A DNA stretch of 64,000 nt from Gemmataceae bacterium (GTDB lineage: Bacteria > Planctomycetota > Planctomycetia > Gemmatales > Gemmataceae), in the NCBI GenBank assembly GCA_022842245.1, contig JALHPZ010000022.1:1-64000 (forward strand), in the 5' to 3' direction. The notes beneath the pieces are model-generated. The model searched no databases. It was not told the DNA's origin and saw nothing but the letters and a program-made list of their open reading frames with translations. The position numbers were made by a program, and so were the translations under genes. Within the stretch, counting starts at the first letter, position 1. Each line of letters begins with the position of its first letter. This document shows, in pieces, positions 1-8,511 of the stretch.

Positions 1-699
1 CGGCGGAGACGGGCGCACGGACGCCGGCAACGGCGGGGCGGTCGGCGCGGGGATCGGTGCAGGCGCCACAGGCTCCGGCGCGGCGGCCACCGGTGCCGGC
101 GGCGGTTCGACCGGTGTGGCTGGCAGCGAGGCCGCGACCGGTGGCGGCGGAGCTTCTTCCCGCGGCGGAGCGACGGGGGCGGCCGGCGCTTTTGGCGTGG
201 CCTTGCCACTCAGGTTCTGGATGCGATTGCCCCCCATCTTTGGCAACTTCGGCGGGAAACTCGGCAGCGGGGGCGGTACCGTCGCCACCGGTTCGGGGAC
301 CGGCGCCGGTTCGACGGGAGCCGGCTCTTCGGCTACGACCGGATCGTCCACGACCTCAGGCTCGGGCGGCGCTTCCGGAGTCTCGACGAGATCGGCCACC
401 GGTTTCACCGGTTTCGATTTTGGCAACGTGATGATCTTGGATTCGATTTTGGCGGGAAGTGCGGCCGGAATCTTACCGGGTGCTGCGGCCGGCATCGGCA
501 TCTGACCGAGGGCCGGCCCGCGCTTCGAACGCTCCTTCAGAGCGCCGACCTGATCGAAGGTCAAACCCTTGAGTTGGTTCTTCACCTCGGAGAAACCGAG
601 TTCCTTGCAATAATCAAGCAGCTGCTTGGACTCGATATCGAGTTCCTTCGCCAGCTCGAATACACGGATTTGCTTTTCTTTCGTACTCGAATTCGACAA
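1..699 (-). CDS. infB: Translation initiation factor IF-2, N-terminal part (runs off the window)
   Basis: IF-2 is the GTPase that places initiator tRNA on the 30S subunit. Only the first 233 codons are inside the window, so the GTPase domains are not seen. The N-terminus reads (L)SNSSTKEKQIRVFELAKELD followed by IESKQLLDYCKELG, the small IF2_N helical module (about residues 8-55). After it comes a long Pro/Ala/Glu-rich linker, typical of large bacterial IF-2. The start is taken as TTG at 697-699 because AAGGAG lies six bases upstream and no ATG fits the conserved beginning. It lies 165 bp downstream of nusA on the same strand, the usual nusA-infB order. The linker is low-complexity and should not be over-read. 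The identification is firm from the IF2_N motif and the gene order. Confidence 0.9.
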   Translation of the reverse strand, partial: MSNSSTKEKQIRVFELAKELDIESKQLLDYCKELGFSEVKNQLKGLTFDQVGALKERSKRGPALGQMPMPAAAPGKIPAALPAKIESKIITLPKSKPVKPVADLVETPEAPPEPEVVDDPVVAEEPAPVEPAPVPEPVATVPPPLPSFPPKLPKMGGNRIQNLSGKATPKAPAAPVAPPREEAPPPPVAASLPATPVEPPPAPVAAAPEPVAPAPIPAPTAPPLPASVRPSPP

Positions 700-864
700 G
701 CGCAGCTCCTTCGGGGAGGCATGGCCCCCCTCGGTTTCCCGCCGGACGCTCCCGGTCCGGGAAGCGCTCGCAGGTCATTCTAATCCGAATCATAAACCCG
801 AACAGGGGGGCCTTCTGCCACGCACGGTTCGGGGAAGTTCGCAGGTAGTCCGGGTGTCGGCTGG

Positions 865-2295
865 TCATGCCGACGGCTCCGCATCGCCCACGGCCACGGC
901 GACCGGTTCCTCAGTCGTCTCGGACGGTGACGGTTCATCCTCGCCGGACCCCACTTCCGCAGTGGAGTCGGTCGTCTCGCTGGCGGCCGCCTCGGCGTCC
1001 GCGGCGGCTTTGGCTTCGGCCTCGGCCGCTTCGGCTTCGGCCTGCGCCGCGGCCACCGCTTCGGCTTCGGCCTGCGCCGCGGCCGTGGCCGCACGCTCCT
1101 CCTCGACGCTCGCCTCCATGTGGTCCGCGTACTCCTCGGCGTACGCGATCACTTCCTCGGCCTGCTCCTCGGGAAGACCCGTGAACGACGCGAGATCGGG
1201 GCCGTCGATGAAGGTCAGGTCGTTGTACGAGAGGAAGCCTTCGCCAATCATCGCCTGCACGTGCTCGTCGGAGACGTTCGGCAGCTGCGCGAACCAGCGC
1301 TCGGCGCGCTCTAGGCCCTCGGCGAGTTCCTCGTGCGTCATGATCTCGATGTCCCAGCCGACGAGCTTGGACGCGAGCCGCACGTTCTGCCCGCGCCGGC
1401 CGATGGCGAGCGAGAGCTGATCCTCCGTCACGAGCACGAGCGCCCGGCCGAGCCGTTGATACGTGAAGACTTCCGAAATCTGCGCCGGCGAGAGCGCGTT
1501 CGGAATGAGCACTTGCAGCGAGTCGTTCCAGCGGACGATGTCGATCCGCTCGCCGTTCAACTCCTCGATGATGTTCTTGATACGGCTGCCGCGGACGCCG
1601 ACGCACGCGCCGACGCAATCAACCTTGGAGTCGATGCTCGACACCGCGAGCTTGGTGCGGTAGCCGGCCTCGCGCGAGACGGCGCGGATGTCGATCGTGC
1701 GGTCGTCGATTTCCGGGATCTCGTCTTCGAACAGCGCCTTGACGAAGTCGGGATGGCAGCGGGAGAGGATGATCTTCACGCGCTGGCCGGCCTTGCGAAC
1801 CTCGATAATGACGGCCTTGACGCGCTCGCCGAGGTGGTGCGTCTCGCCGGGGATCTGCTCGCTGCGCGGCAGCAGCGCCTCGCTCTTGCCGAGCGCGACG
1901 ATGGCGGTGCCGGCGTCGATGCGGGTGATCTGGCCCTGGATCAGTTCGCCCTTCTTGCCCGAGAACTCGTTGAAGACCGTATCCGATTCGGCTTCGCGGA
2001 TCTTCTGGATCATCACCTGCTTGGCGGACTGGGCCGCGATGCGGCCGAGCGTGACGGGGTCGATGTCCTTGGCCTCGCCTTCGGGCGTGGTCACCTTCGC
2101 GGAGATCTCCCCGGTGGCGCGGTCGATCATGACGAGCACGCCTTCTTCCAGCCCGAAATGCCGCTCCGCCGCGAGTTGAATGGCCGATTCGATGCCGCCG
2201 AAGATGATGTCGCGGGAGATCTTCTTCTCCTCGTGCATCTTTTCGACGAGATCGAGAATGGCCTTTCCCGTATCGGGCTTCTTGAGTTCCGGCAT
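865..2295 (-). CDS. nusA: Transcription termination/antitermination protein NusA
   Basis: NusA binds RNA polymerase and nascent RNA and modulates pausing, termination and antitermination. The 476-residue protein shows the NusA N-terminal domain (about 1-130), an S1 domain beginning near GELIQGQITRIDAGTAIVAL, and two KH domains with GVRGSRIKNI and AIGRRGQNVRLASKLVGWDI. A helix-hairpin-helix-like segment follows (LPNVSDEHVQAMIGEG). The last roughly 70 residues are an acidic Ala/Glu-rich tail not found in E. coli NusA. The start at ATG 2293-2295 (MPELKKPDTG) has GAGG eight bases upstream; the frame stays open for 17 more codons upstream, but these look like non-coding extension. infB follows, as usual. 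rimP, which normally precedes nusA, is absent; an ABC ATPase gene ends 17 bp upstream instead. Confidence 0.96.
   Translation of the reverse strand: MPELKKPDTGKAILDLVEKMHEEKKISRDIIFGGIESAIQLAAERHFGLEEGVLVMIDRATGEISAKVTTPEGEAKDIDPVTLGRIAAQSAKQVMIQKIREAESDTVFNEFSGKKGELIQGQITRIDAGTAIVALGKSEALLPRSEQIPGETHHLGERVKAVIIEVRKAGQRVKIILSRCHPDFVKALFEDEIPEIDDRTIDIRAVSREAGYRTKLAVSSIDSKVDCVGACVGVRGSRIKNIIEELNGERIDIVRWNDSLQVLIPNALSPAQISEVFTYQRLGRALVLVTEDQLSLAIGRRGQNVRLASKLVGWDIEIMTHEELAEGLERAERWFAQLPNVSDEHVQAMIGEGFLSYNDLTFIDGPDLASFTGLPEEQAEEVIAYAEEYADHMEASVEEERAATAAAQAEAEAVAAAQAEAEAAEAEAKAAADAEAAASETTDSTAEVGSGEDEPSPSETTEEPVAVAVGDAEPSA
1026..1084. repeat. Two 29-bp direct repeats in the nusA tail
   Basis: Positions 1026-1054 and 1056-1084 are identical (CCGCTTCGGCTTCGGCCTGC plus nine bases), one base apart, giving a 30-bp period that keeps the reading frame. 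They encode the repeated AQAEAEA segments of the Ala/Glu-rich NusA C-terminal tail. Such a repeat can expand or contract by slippage without frameshift. Confidence 0.85.
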
Positions 2296-2312
2296 GGTGT
2301 GAACCTCGGCGG

Positions 2313-3356
2313 TTATCGAACGCTTCGCCCAGTGTGGTCGAACCACAAGCAGCGGTCAACGGGCGCAAACCAGTTTTCGGGATGGCCGACCCGGGGCGGC
2401 GCGTTGGACGGCCAGCCCGCCCGGACGCGGTCTCGACCGCGCGCCAGAGTGAGCAACCGTCCGCTGCCGACCGGTTCGGCCGAGACGACCGGCCATCCGA
2501 TGAATCGTGCTCCGGGTTCGGAGCCGGTATCGGATGGCCGAAGAAAAACGTCTTCGGGCCGGATGCCGAGCGTCAGATTGGGAGTCGGTTGAATCGCAAT
2601 GCTCCGGGCCACTGCCGGGGGCACCGCCGCTTCGACCGACCCGTCCGCGGAGACGAAAGTCACCACCGCGGACTCGCCGCCACGCACTCGCCCATCGATC
2701 AAACTCAACTGGCCCAGGGCTAACGCCACGAACCGGTTGCCGGGGCGGTCGGCCAGTTCCTCGGGGGTGCCGAGTTGCTGAAGCCGTCCGTCGCCCAGCA
2801 CGCCGACGCGGCGGCCAAGGGCCAGGGCATCGATCGGGTCATGAGTGACTAGAATCATTGTTGCGGCGGAGCGGGTCAGGAGCAAGTGCAGTTCGTGACG
2901 AATTTCGGCGCGGAAGACCGGGTCGAGAGGGGCGAACGGTTCATCGAACAAGGCCAACGCAGCTTGCCGCGCCAGCGCCCGCGCCAGCGCCGCGCGCTGC
3001 GCCTCGCCGCCGGAAAGCTGGTGAGGGAAGCGGTCGCCGAGGCCCCCCAGACCGAAGCGGTCGTCCACGGCCGGGAGTTGTTCGCGCAATCGGAGGTGGG
3101 GGTAGAAGGACGGCCGCTGCGGCACGAATGCGATGCCGCGCTCGTGCGGCGGCACGTTGTTCAGCACTCGTTCCCCCAACCGGATTTCGCCCGCGTCGGG
3201 CCGCTCCAGACCGGCGATCAATCGCAGCAGCGTGGACTTCCCCGAACCGGACGGTCCGAGCAACACGAGTTGATCCCCCGCCGGAACGTCCAGATCCAGT
3301 GGGTGCAAGCCTACGTCCGGCGTGTGCCGTTTTGTCAATCCGCGAATCGAGAGCAT
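2313..3356 (-). CDS. ABC transporter ATP-binding protein, MalK/UgpC-like, with TOBE-like C-terminus
   Basis: This 347-residue protein should be the cytoplasmic ATPase of an importer. It has Walker A GPSGSGKST (34-42), a Q-loop FVPQRPSFYPHLRLREQL, the signature LSGGEAQR, Walker B LALFDEPFAPLD and the switch histidine ILVTHD. The C-terminal part contains LTLGIRPEDVFLRPSD, as in TOBE domains of MalK-type subunits. The start is ATG at 3354-3356 (MLSIRGLTKR); the 44 upstream in-frame codons are compositionally unlike protein. The stretch between the Q-loop and the signature is only about 19 residues, against roughly 37 in typical family members, so part of the helical subdomain seems missing. No permease or binding protein is nearby, so the substrate is unknown. 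It is divergent from the PfkB kinase and 17 bp upstream of nusA. Confidence 0.88.
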   Translation of the reverse strand: MLSIRGLTKRHTPDVGLHPLDLDVPAGDQLVLLGPSGSGKSTLLRLIAGLERPDAGEIRLGERVLNNVPPHERGIAFVPQRPSFYPHLRLREQLPAVDDRFGLGGLGDRFPHQLSGGEAQRAALARALARQAALALFDEPFAPLDPVFRAEIRHELHLLLTRSAATMILVTHDPIDALALGRRVGVLGDGRLQQLGTPEELADRPGNRFVALALGQLSLIDGRVRGGESAVVTFVSADGSVEAAVPPAVARSIAIQPTPNLTLGIRPEDVFLRPSDTGSEPGARFIGWPVVSAEPVGSGRLLTLARGRDRVRAGWPSNAPPRVGHPENWFAPVDRCLWFDHTGRSVR

Positions 3357-3432
3357 TGGGTCCAGCGGGATACGGGGCCGGAAGTCGCATAATGATCTTA
3401 CGGATCGTCCGCTTCCCCCGCGACCGCCCGCC

Positions 3433-4431
3433 ATGCTCACCACCGAACTGATCGAACGGATCCTCGCAACGGTACCGCAGCGGCGCATCGGCCTCGTCGG
3501 CGACCTGTTCCTCGACCGCTACTTCGATATCGATCCGGCACGCGATGAACCGTCGGTGGAAACGGGGCTGACGGCGTACCAGATCACGCGCGTGCGGTCG
3601 TACCCCGGCGCGCTGGGCACGGTGCTGAACAACCTCGTCGCGCTCGGCGTCGGCCAGCTCGTGCCGATCGCCATCCTCGGCGACGACGGCGAGGGGTACG
3701 AATTGCGGCAATGCCTGGCCAAGATGCCCGGCGTGAGCGGGACGGGCCTCATCCTGGCGAACGACCGACGCACGCCGACCTACGCGAAACCGATGTACGG
3801 CGATCGCGAACTCAATCGGCTCGACATCAAGAATCGAACACCGACGCCGGAGCGGTTGCAGGATCGCGTCATCTCCATGATGGACGAACACTTCCCGACA
3901 TTCGACGCGCTCCTGGTGCTGGATCAGGTGAGTGAAGAAGACTGCGGCGTCATCACGGATCGCGTGCGAAACCGGATCGCCGAGTTGGGGGCCGCACATC
4001 CCAAGCGGTTCATCCTCGCCGATAGCCGGGAGCGGATTGGACGGTTTGCGAATGTCTGCATCAAGCCGAATCAGGCGGAGTTCGCGAAGGCGAACAATCG
4101 GTTCCTCTGTTCGAACCGGCACGTGTTCCTGACGAAGGGCGCGGAGGGGATCGAAGTGATCGAACCGAGCGGTCCGCACGGGTACGAGGGGTCAACCGAC
4201 ATCCCGGCGTATCCGGTCGACGGGCCGATCGATATTTGCGGTGCCGGGGACAGTTGCAGCGCCGGCATCGCCTGCGCGATGGTGACGGGCGCGGACGCCG
4301 TGGAGGCCGCTGCGTTCGGCAACCTCGTGGCCTCCATCACCATCCAGCAGATCGGCACCACCGGTACCGCGTCCCCGGAACAGGTCCGGGCGCGATGGCG
4401 CGAAGTCGAACAACTTCACCGCGACGACTGA
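3433..4431 (+). CDS. PfkB-family carbohydrate kinase, RfaE/HldE N-terminal-like
   Basis: The 332-residue protein is a ribokinase-fold sugar kinase. GDLFLDRYFDID near residue 21 matches the GDxxLDRY start of heptose-7-phosphate kinases (RfaE domain I). The substrate lid region SYPGALGTVLNNLVALGV resembles the RPGGAANVAMN motif of that family but is divergent. The C-terminal signature DICGAGDSCSAGIACAMVTG contains the GAGD anion hole and catalytic Asp. There is no nucleotidyltransferase domain, so it is not a full HldE. The start ATG 3433 (MLTTELIERI) was chosen over an upstream in-frame ATG because homology begins there. Its neighbours do not reveal a heptose pathway. A sugar-phosphate kinase role is well supported; the exact substrate is inference. 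Confidence 0.85.
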   Translation: MLTTELIERILATVPQRRIGLVGDLFLDRYFDIDPARDEPSVETGLTAYQITRVRSYPGALGTVLNNLVALGVGQLVPIAILGDDGEGYELRQCLAKMPGVSGTGLILANDRRTPTYAKPMYGDRELNRLDIKNRTPTPERLQDRVISMMDEHFPTFDALLVLDQVSEEDCGVITDRVRNRIAELGAAHPKRFILADSRERIGRFANVCIKPNQAEFAKANNRFLCSNRHVFLTKGAEGIEVIEPSGPHGYEGSTDIPAYPVDGPIDICGAGDSCSAGIACAMVTGADAVEAAAFGNLVASITIQQIGTTGTASPEQVRARWREVEQLHRDD

Positions 4432-4436
4432 TCCGG

Positions 4437-5729
4437 TCACTCGGCCAGTTCCGTCTTGTCGCCCTCAGTGTCCGGCGCATCCTCCGCATCGTCCTCATCT
4501 TCGATTTCGACCGTCGGCGGCGGGACCGAGTTCTTGAGCGCCTTGTTCGAACCTCGCAGGATCATGGCGCCGATCAGGCCCAGCACGGGTCCGCCGGCCA
4601 ACCCGATCCACCAGAGCATGGAATAGGTCGCGCCCTCGCCGGGCTTGGAAATCGTCAGCGGGAACGTTTGCTGGACCGAATCCGTTCGGGTGGAGAACAC
4701 GTCCCCGCTCACGGACGGATATTGCACGTCGAGCGAGACGTGGAGCTGGATCGTCTTGCCGGCCAGATTCGGATCGTTCGGAAGGGTCGCCTTGGCCCAG
4801 ATCCACGGATGGGTGTGCTTCTCGCGGGACTTCACCCGCATCTGCTGCCCCCACGTGGCCTCGCTGGACGACGCGGCAATCGGCGTCTCTGCGAGGCCCA
4901 GTTCCTTGGCGTTTTCGATCTTCACGACGGGCGGGGCGTACGGAAGGTCGATATCCATCATCCCGAGATTCATACCCGGAATGTTCGGCATATTCTTTTG
5001 AAAATTGAGCTTCGAGACGGAGCGCCAGTAGCTCTTCGCGCAGTCGATCCGGGTGGGGAAGTAGAGTTTGACCTCGTCGCCGGGCGAGAGGACATCGGGT
5101 TTCGTATCGGTGTTGAAGGCGAGACCGTTCAGTGTCTGGAAGCCGAAGGGGAGCAAGGCGACGGCGACGGAGAGCAGAACGACCACAAGGCCGACGAGCA
5201 CGCCGCCGCGCACGAGCGGGATACCGGGGCCCATGCTGGCGGTGTCGCCGGGCTTCACCTGTTCCAACGAGCCGTCGTCGAGGTACTTCTGGAGCTTGTC
5301 GAGGTTCTTCTCGGTGTTCCGATTGTTGTTCTCGAACGCGACGAGCACCTGCAGGAGGGCGGCGACGCCGAGAATCCCCGCCACGATGAAGGTCGGCACG
5401 TTGCCAGTCAGGACATACGTAATGCCGAGGACGACCGGGGCGATGCAGGCGAGCAGCGCCAGCACGCCGACGACGGTATGCGCCGTGGCCTTCTCCTGAC
5501 CGATCATGTCCGCCTGGACGCGCCCGCACGTCGGGCAGGGCCGCATGTCGACTTCGGCGCCCACGGCGGATTCGATCTTCTTGTTGAGCGCGTCGAGGGC
5601 CTTGCGTTCCGTCCCGCCCTGCCCCTGTAGCTTGCGCACGAACTTGTAGCGGTAATCGCCGCCGCATGCGCTGCACGTGTGCTTCTTCCAGCATTCGATG
5701 GTGCGGGTGACGGTGAAGTTCGTGGCCAT
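4437..5729 (-). CDS. Membrane protein with N-terminal zinc-ribbon motifs, function unknown
   Basis: This 430-residue protein is not recognised. Near the N-terminus it has CSACGG and, about 45 residues later, CPTCGR, which together look like a four-Cys zinc ribbon. Two hydrophobic segments follow (VVGVLALLACIAPVVLGITY and FIVAGILGVAALLQVLVAF), then a charged stretch, a third membrane segment (VLVGLVVVLLSVAVALLPFG), a domain of about 190 residues with beta-like sequence, and a last membrane segment (LWWIGLAGGPVLGLIGAMIL) before an acidic tail. The start is ATG 5727-5729 (MATNFTVTRT). It is convergent with the PfkB kinase (5 bp between the stops) and divergent from the MgtE-like gene. A role sensing or handling envelope stress is possible, but nothing in the sequence proves it. 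Confidence 0.75.
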   Translation of the reverse strand: MATNFTVTRTIECWKKHTCSACGGDYRYKFVRKLQGQGGTERKALDALNKKIESAVGAEVDMRPCPTCGRVQADMIGQEKATAHTVVGVLALLACIAPVVLGITYVLTGNVPTFIVAGILGVAALLQVLVAFENNNRNTEKNLDKLQKYLDDGSLEQVKPGDTASMGPGIPLVRGGVLVGLVVVLLSVAVALLPFGFQTLNGLAFNTDTKPDVLSPGDEVKLYFPTRIDCAKSYWRSVSKLNFQKNMPNIPGMNLGMMDIDLPYAPPVVKIENAKELGLAETPIAASSSEATWGQQMRVKSREKHTHPWIWAKATLPNDPNLAGKTIQLHVSLDVQYPSVSGDVFSTRTDSVQQTFPLTISKPGEGATYSMLWWIGLAGGPVLGLIGAMILRGSNKALKNSVPPPTVEIEDEDDAEDAPDTEGDKTELAE

Positions 5730-5862
5730 GGCGCGTCCGCAAAAGAAGATGGGAGCCGACGGCGGCATGATACCGATTCGGAGTCCGTGAGAAAGGGGTT
5801 TGCCGGCATGCCTTGACGGCGGCGCGATAATACCTCGTTTCCCGACTCGATCGAGACCGGTC

Positions 5863-6846
5863 ATGCAGCATGTCCGCGATATCCTCGCCGATCCCGTGAC
5901 GAAGCACATGCGGCAGGACATCGCACGGCTCGCCGTGGGCCTGACGATCGGCGAAGCCCTGGCGGCTCTGCGCGCCAGCCCGCCGCCCGGCCGCGTGCTG
6001 TATCTCTACGTCGTGGATGCGGAGGGCCGGCTCGTCGGCGTCGTGCCGACGCGGCGATTGCTACTCTCCGCCCCCGAGCGCCCCCTGACCGAGATCATGG
6101 TGGCCAAGGTCATCACCGTGCCGGAGTCGGCGACGGTGCTCGAAGCCTGCGAGTTCTTCACGTTCCACAAGCTGCTCGCGTTCCCCGTCGTCGACGACGA
6201 TCGCAAACTCCTCGGCATCGTGGATGTGGACCTCTACACCAGCGAACTGTCCGACCTCGAACGCCGCGAGGAGCACGACGACCTCTTTCAGCTCATCGGC
6301 GTTCACCTCAACGACAAGGAACAGGGGCAGCCCGGGCTTGCGTTCCGCCGGCGGTTCCCGTGGCTCTTGTGCAACATCGCCGGCGGCCTGCTCGCGGCCC
6401 TGCTGGCGGACGCCTATTCCGACGTGGCCACGCTCGTGATCGTCACGCCGTTCATTCCGATCGTGCTGGCGCTCGCCGAGAGCGTGAGCATCCAGTCGGT
6501 GAGCCTGGCTTTGCAAACGCTGCACGGTCAGCCGCCGACCTGGGGCGGATTGCTGCGGAAGGTCGGCCGGGAATTGATCGTGGGGTTGTTGCTGGGCGCG
6601 GCGTGCGGGGCGACCGTCGGGGGGATCGCCTGGGTCTGGAAAGGCGATGCGAAGGTGGGCCTGAGTTTGTTCCTGGGCATCGGCGGGGGCGTGACGGGTG
6701 CCGCCGCGGTCGGCCTGGCGCTGCCGTACATCCTGCGGCTGTTGCAGCGCGATCCACGCGTCGCCGCCGGCCCGATGGCGCTCGCCGCCAGCGACATGAT
6801 CGTGTTGCTGCTCTACTTCAACCTCGGCCGCTGGCTCCTGACATAG
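5863..6846 (+). CDS. MgtE-like divalent cation transporter with CBS pair, no N domain
   Basis: MgtE proteins are Mg2+ channels gated by cytoplasmic CBS domains. The 327-residue protein begins with a tandem CBS region (about 15-140; VVDAEGRLVGVVPTRRLL and FPVVDDDRKLLGIVDVDL). It continues into a membrane domain with about five segments, including PFIPIVLALAESVSIQSVSL, which corresponds to the MgtE pore segment, and ASDMIVLLLYFNLGRWLL near the C-terminus, where the Asp matches the conserved MgtE pore Asp. Classical MgtE has about 450 residues with an N-terminal superhelical domain; that domain is missing here, and there is no upstream sequence for it. The start is ATG 5863 (MQHVRDILAD). Transport of Mg2+ is likely; loss of the N domain suggests altered gating. 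Confidence 0.85.
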   Translation: MQHVRDILADPVTKHMRQDIARLAVGLTIGEALAALRASPPPGRVLYLYVVDAEGRLVGVVPTRRLLLSAPERPLTEIMVAKVITVPESATVLEACEFFTFHKLLAFPVVDDDRKLLGIVDVDLYTSELSDLERREEHDDLFQLIGVHLNDKEQGQPGLAFRRRFPWLLCNIAGGLLAALLADAYSDVATLVIVTPFIPIVLALAESVSIQSVSLALQTLHGQPPTWGGLLRKVGRELIVGLLLGAACGATVGGIAWVWKGDAKVGLSLFLGIGGGVTGAAAVGLALPYILRLLQRDPRVAAGPMALAASDMIVLLLYFNLGRWLLT

Positions 6847-6886
6847 CAAAAGACGCTTCGCTCTACTTTCCCAGTGGTTTGCCGGG

Positions 6887-7705
6887 CTAGCCCGGCTTGC
6901 TCGGCTTCGACTGGGCTGAGTTAATCTTACCCATCGTTGCCGCGATGGCCGCATCCCACTTCGGCTTCATCCACTTCCAGACATCCTTCGAGATTTGAGC
7001 ATCTTGAGCAAAAGTCACGGCTGTCTTGCCATCGGGCGGGCCTTCGTCGATCAGATCGGTTGGCTTCTGCCCTTCCTTCGGGCTCCAAGGCGTACCGCCT
7101 ACGCCGCCGTGAGTACAGCGAAAATGTTCCTGAATGATCTTGGTTTTCGAAGGTTGGAGAACGGTTAGACCGCAGTTGCCAAACGATTCGCGAGACTTCG
7201 CGTCCTTGTGTCGGAATGCATGCAGGCAAAGTTCCACGTTTCCGCCGATTGGCGTGTCGAACGTCATTCCCATCGCCGCGATCGCACCGCCAATAATCGC
7301 GCCAGCTCCAGAGAGTAGAGCAGCCGCCCCCGCTTTTGCAGGGCTGAACCCCTGTGGGACGAATAGTCCGACTTCCGTGGAGCGGTCCACTGCGTCAAAA
7401 AGCGCCAAGCAGTTGACCGTGTAAGACTTGCCAAAGAATGAGCTCAAGTAGCTGGCGGTTTCAATAACGGCGGCTCCGCCTCGACTGAAGCCTGCGAGAA
7501 AGATCCCTTTCGCATCACCGGATTCCATTTTTTGACGAACAAAACCGTATGCCTCCTGAGCCAAAACCCCAGTTTCAAGACCCAATGTGGTTGGGCCAGG
7601 CTTGTAGAGTACCAAGTTCTGCCAAGGCCAATCTTGGGCAAGTTTGCTGACGTGGCTTCCACCGCCGTTCACATTTGTCCCGTCGATTCCGGCGAAGGCG
7701 ATCAT
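6887..7705 (-). CDS. Putative alpha/beta hydrolase, DUF2235-like
   Basis: The 272-residue protein starts with MIAFAGIDGTNVN, the FxDGT-type opening of DUF2235-like hydrolases, and carries a nucleophile elbow FLAGFSRGGAAV with the probable catalytic Ser. An Asp in CLALFDAVDR and a His in FRCTHGGVGG are candidates for the rest of a triad. A Gly/Ala-rich hydrophobic stretch (AALLSGAGAIIGGAIAAMG) sits in the middle. DUF2235 includes type VI secretion phospholipase effectors, but no T6SS gene is present here. The start ATG 7703-7705 was chosen because GAGG lies five bases upstream; an in-frame GTG at 7789 would add 28 residues. The substrate is unknown. It lies downstream of the ankyrin gene on the same strand. 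Confidence 0.7.
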   Translation of the reverse strand: MIAFAGIDGTNVNGGGSHVSKLAQDWPWQNLVLYKPGPTTLGLETGVLAQEAYGFVRQKMESGDAKGIFLAGFSRGGAAVIETASYLSSFFGKSYTVNCLALFDAVDRSTEVGLFVPQGFSPAKAGAAALLSGAGAIIGGAIAAMGMTFDTPIGGNVELCLHAFRHKDAKSRESFGNCGLTVLQPSKTKIIQEHFRCTHGGVGGTPWSPKEGQKPTDLIDEGPPDGKTAVTFAQDAQISKDVWKWMKPKWDAAIAATMGKINSAQSKPSKPG

Positions 7706-7881
7706 GGCGGCCTCAGTGACGAGTACGTGCGAAAGGGTGCGGAAGAATGCTATAACGTCTACGCGGTTCGGAATCGTTCGGATTTCCACTTTTGGTGACG
7801 TCAGGCGAACCTTGCTTTGCCTCGTGGTCGCGGGCCACGGCGGCGTGACGGGAAGCAGTGTCGAGAGCCGATCGGCGATCG

Positions 7882-8451
7882 TCAGGGCGAGGGAGGGAGA
7901 ATCTGGTTTGGGTGCAATTTGACCGGCGGCTCGAAATCGGGTGGATTGACGGGAATCGCATCTCCGTTCCGTTCGATCAGCTTGACGATGTTGCCATACT
8001 GGTTCGTCCTCGCGACATCCAAAGGTGTTTGACCGAGATGATTCTTCGCGTACGGCGACGTGCCAGCTTCAAGTAAAATTCGCGCCACCTCCGGTAAGTC
8101 GTCATTCGCGGCCAAATGCAAACCGTTCCAATACAGGCTGTCGGTTGCATTCACATTCGCCCCGCGGCGGATGAGCAACTTAAGGATTTCGATTCGGTTC
8201 AAGCTCACGGCATGAAGGAGAGGTGTTCGATCGGTTCGGCCCATCGTTTCCAGCAATTCCGGCGATCGATCCAAAAGCTCACTGACACGCGTTGTATCAT
8301 TCTCCCAAATCGCATTGTGGACAGAATCGTTTGGAAGCGTTCGATGGATCAGAAACGCGCCCGCCCAGCCGATCGGGGCCAAGAGTACCAGCAATTTCCA
8401 TCGCCAGGGTAGTTTGCGAAACTCGGAACGGACTTGGTCGAAAAGTGTCAT
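7882..8451 (-). CDS. Membrane-anchored ankyrin repeat protein
   Basis: The 189-residue protein has one N-terminal membrane segment (WKLLVLLAPIGWAGAFLIH, about 18-36). About three ankyrin repeats follow, for example RTPLLHAVSLNRIEILKLLI, the NGLHLAANDD-containing repeat and GQTPLDVARTNQYGNIVKLI. Ankyrin repeats bind partner proteins; the partner cannot be inferred. The signal-anchor layout would place the repeats outside the cytoplasm or on the inner face depending on topology. The C-terminal tail is Pro-rich. It is divergent from the sulfatase gene 60 bp away and lies 176 bp upstream of the DUF2235-like gene, which might be a co-transcribed partner. Confidence 0.8.
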   Translation of the reverse strand: MTLFDQVRSEFRKLPWRWKLLVLLAPIGWAGAFLIHRTLPNDSVHNAIWENDTTRVSELLDRSPELLETMGRTDRTPLLHAVSLNRIEILKLLIRRGANVNATDSLYWNGLHLAANDDLPEVARILLEAGTSPYAKNHLGQTPLDVARTNQYGNIVKLIERNGDAIPVNPPDFEPPVKLHPNQILPPSP

Positions 8452-8511
8452 GTTCGTATTCCGTACCCAAGTCTCATCGCCACCTTATTCTATCGCCCGC
8501 AGGGCAATGCC

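Noticed and set aside
6887..7705. Type VI secretion effector
   Set aside because: The hydrolase core resembles DUF2235 effectors, but no VgrG, Hcp or immunity gene is adjacent.
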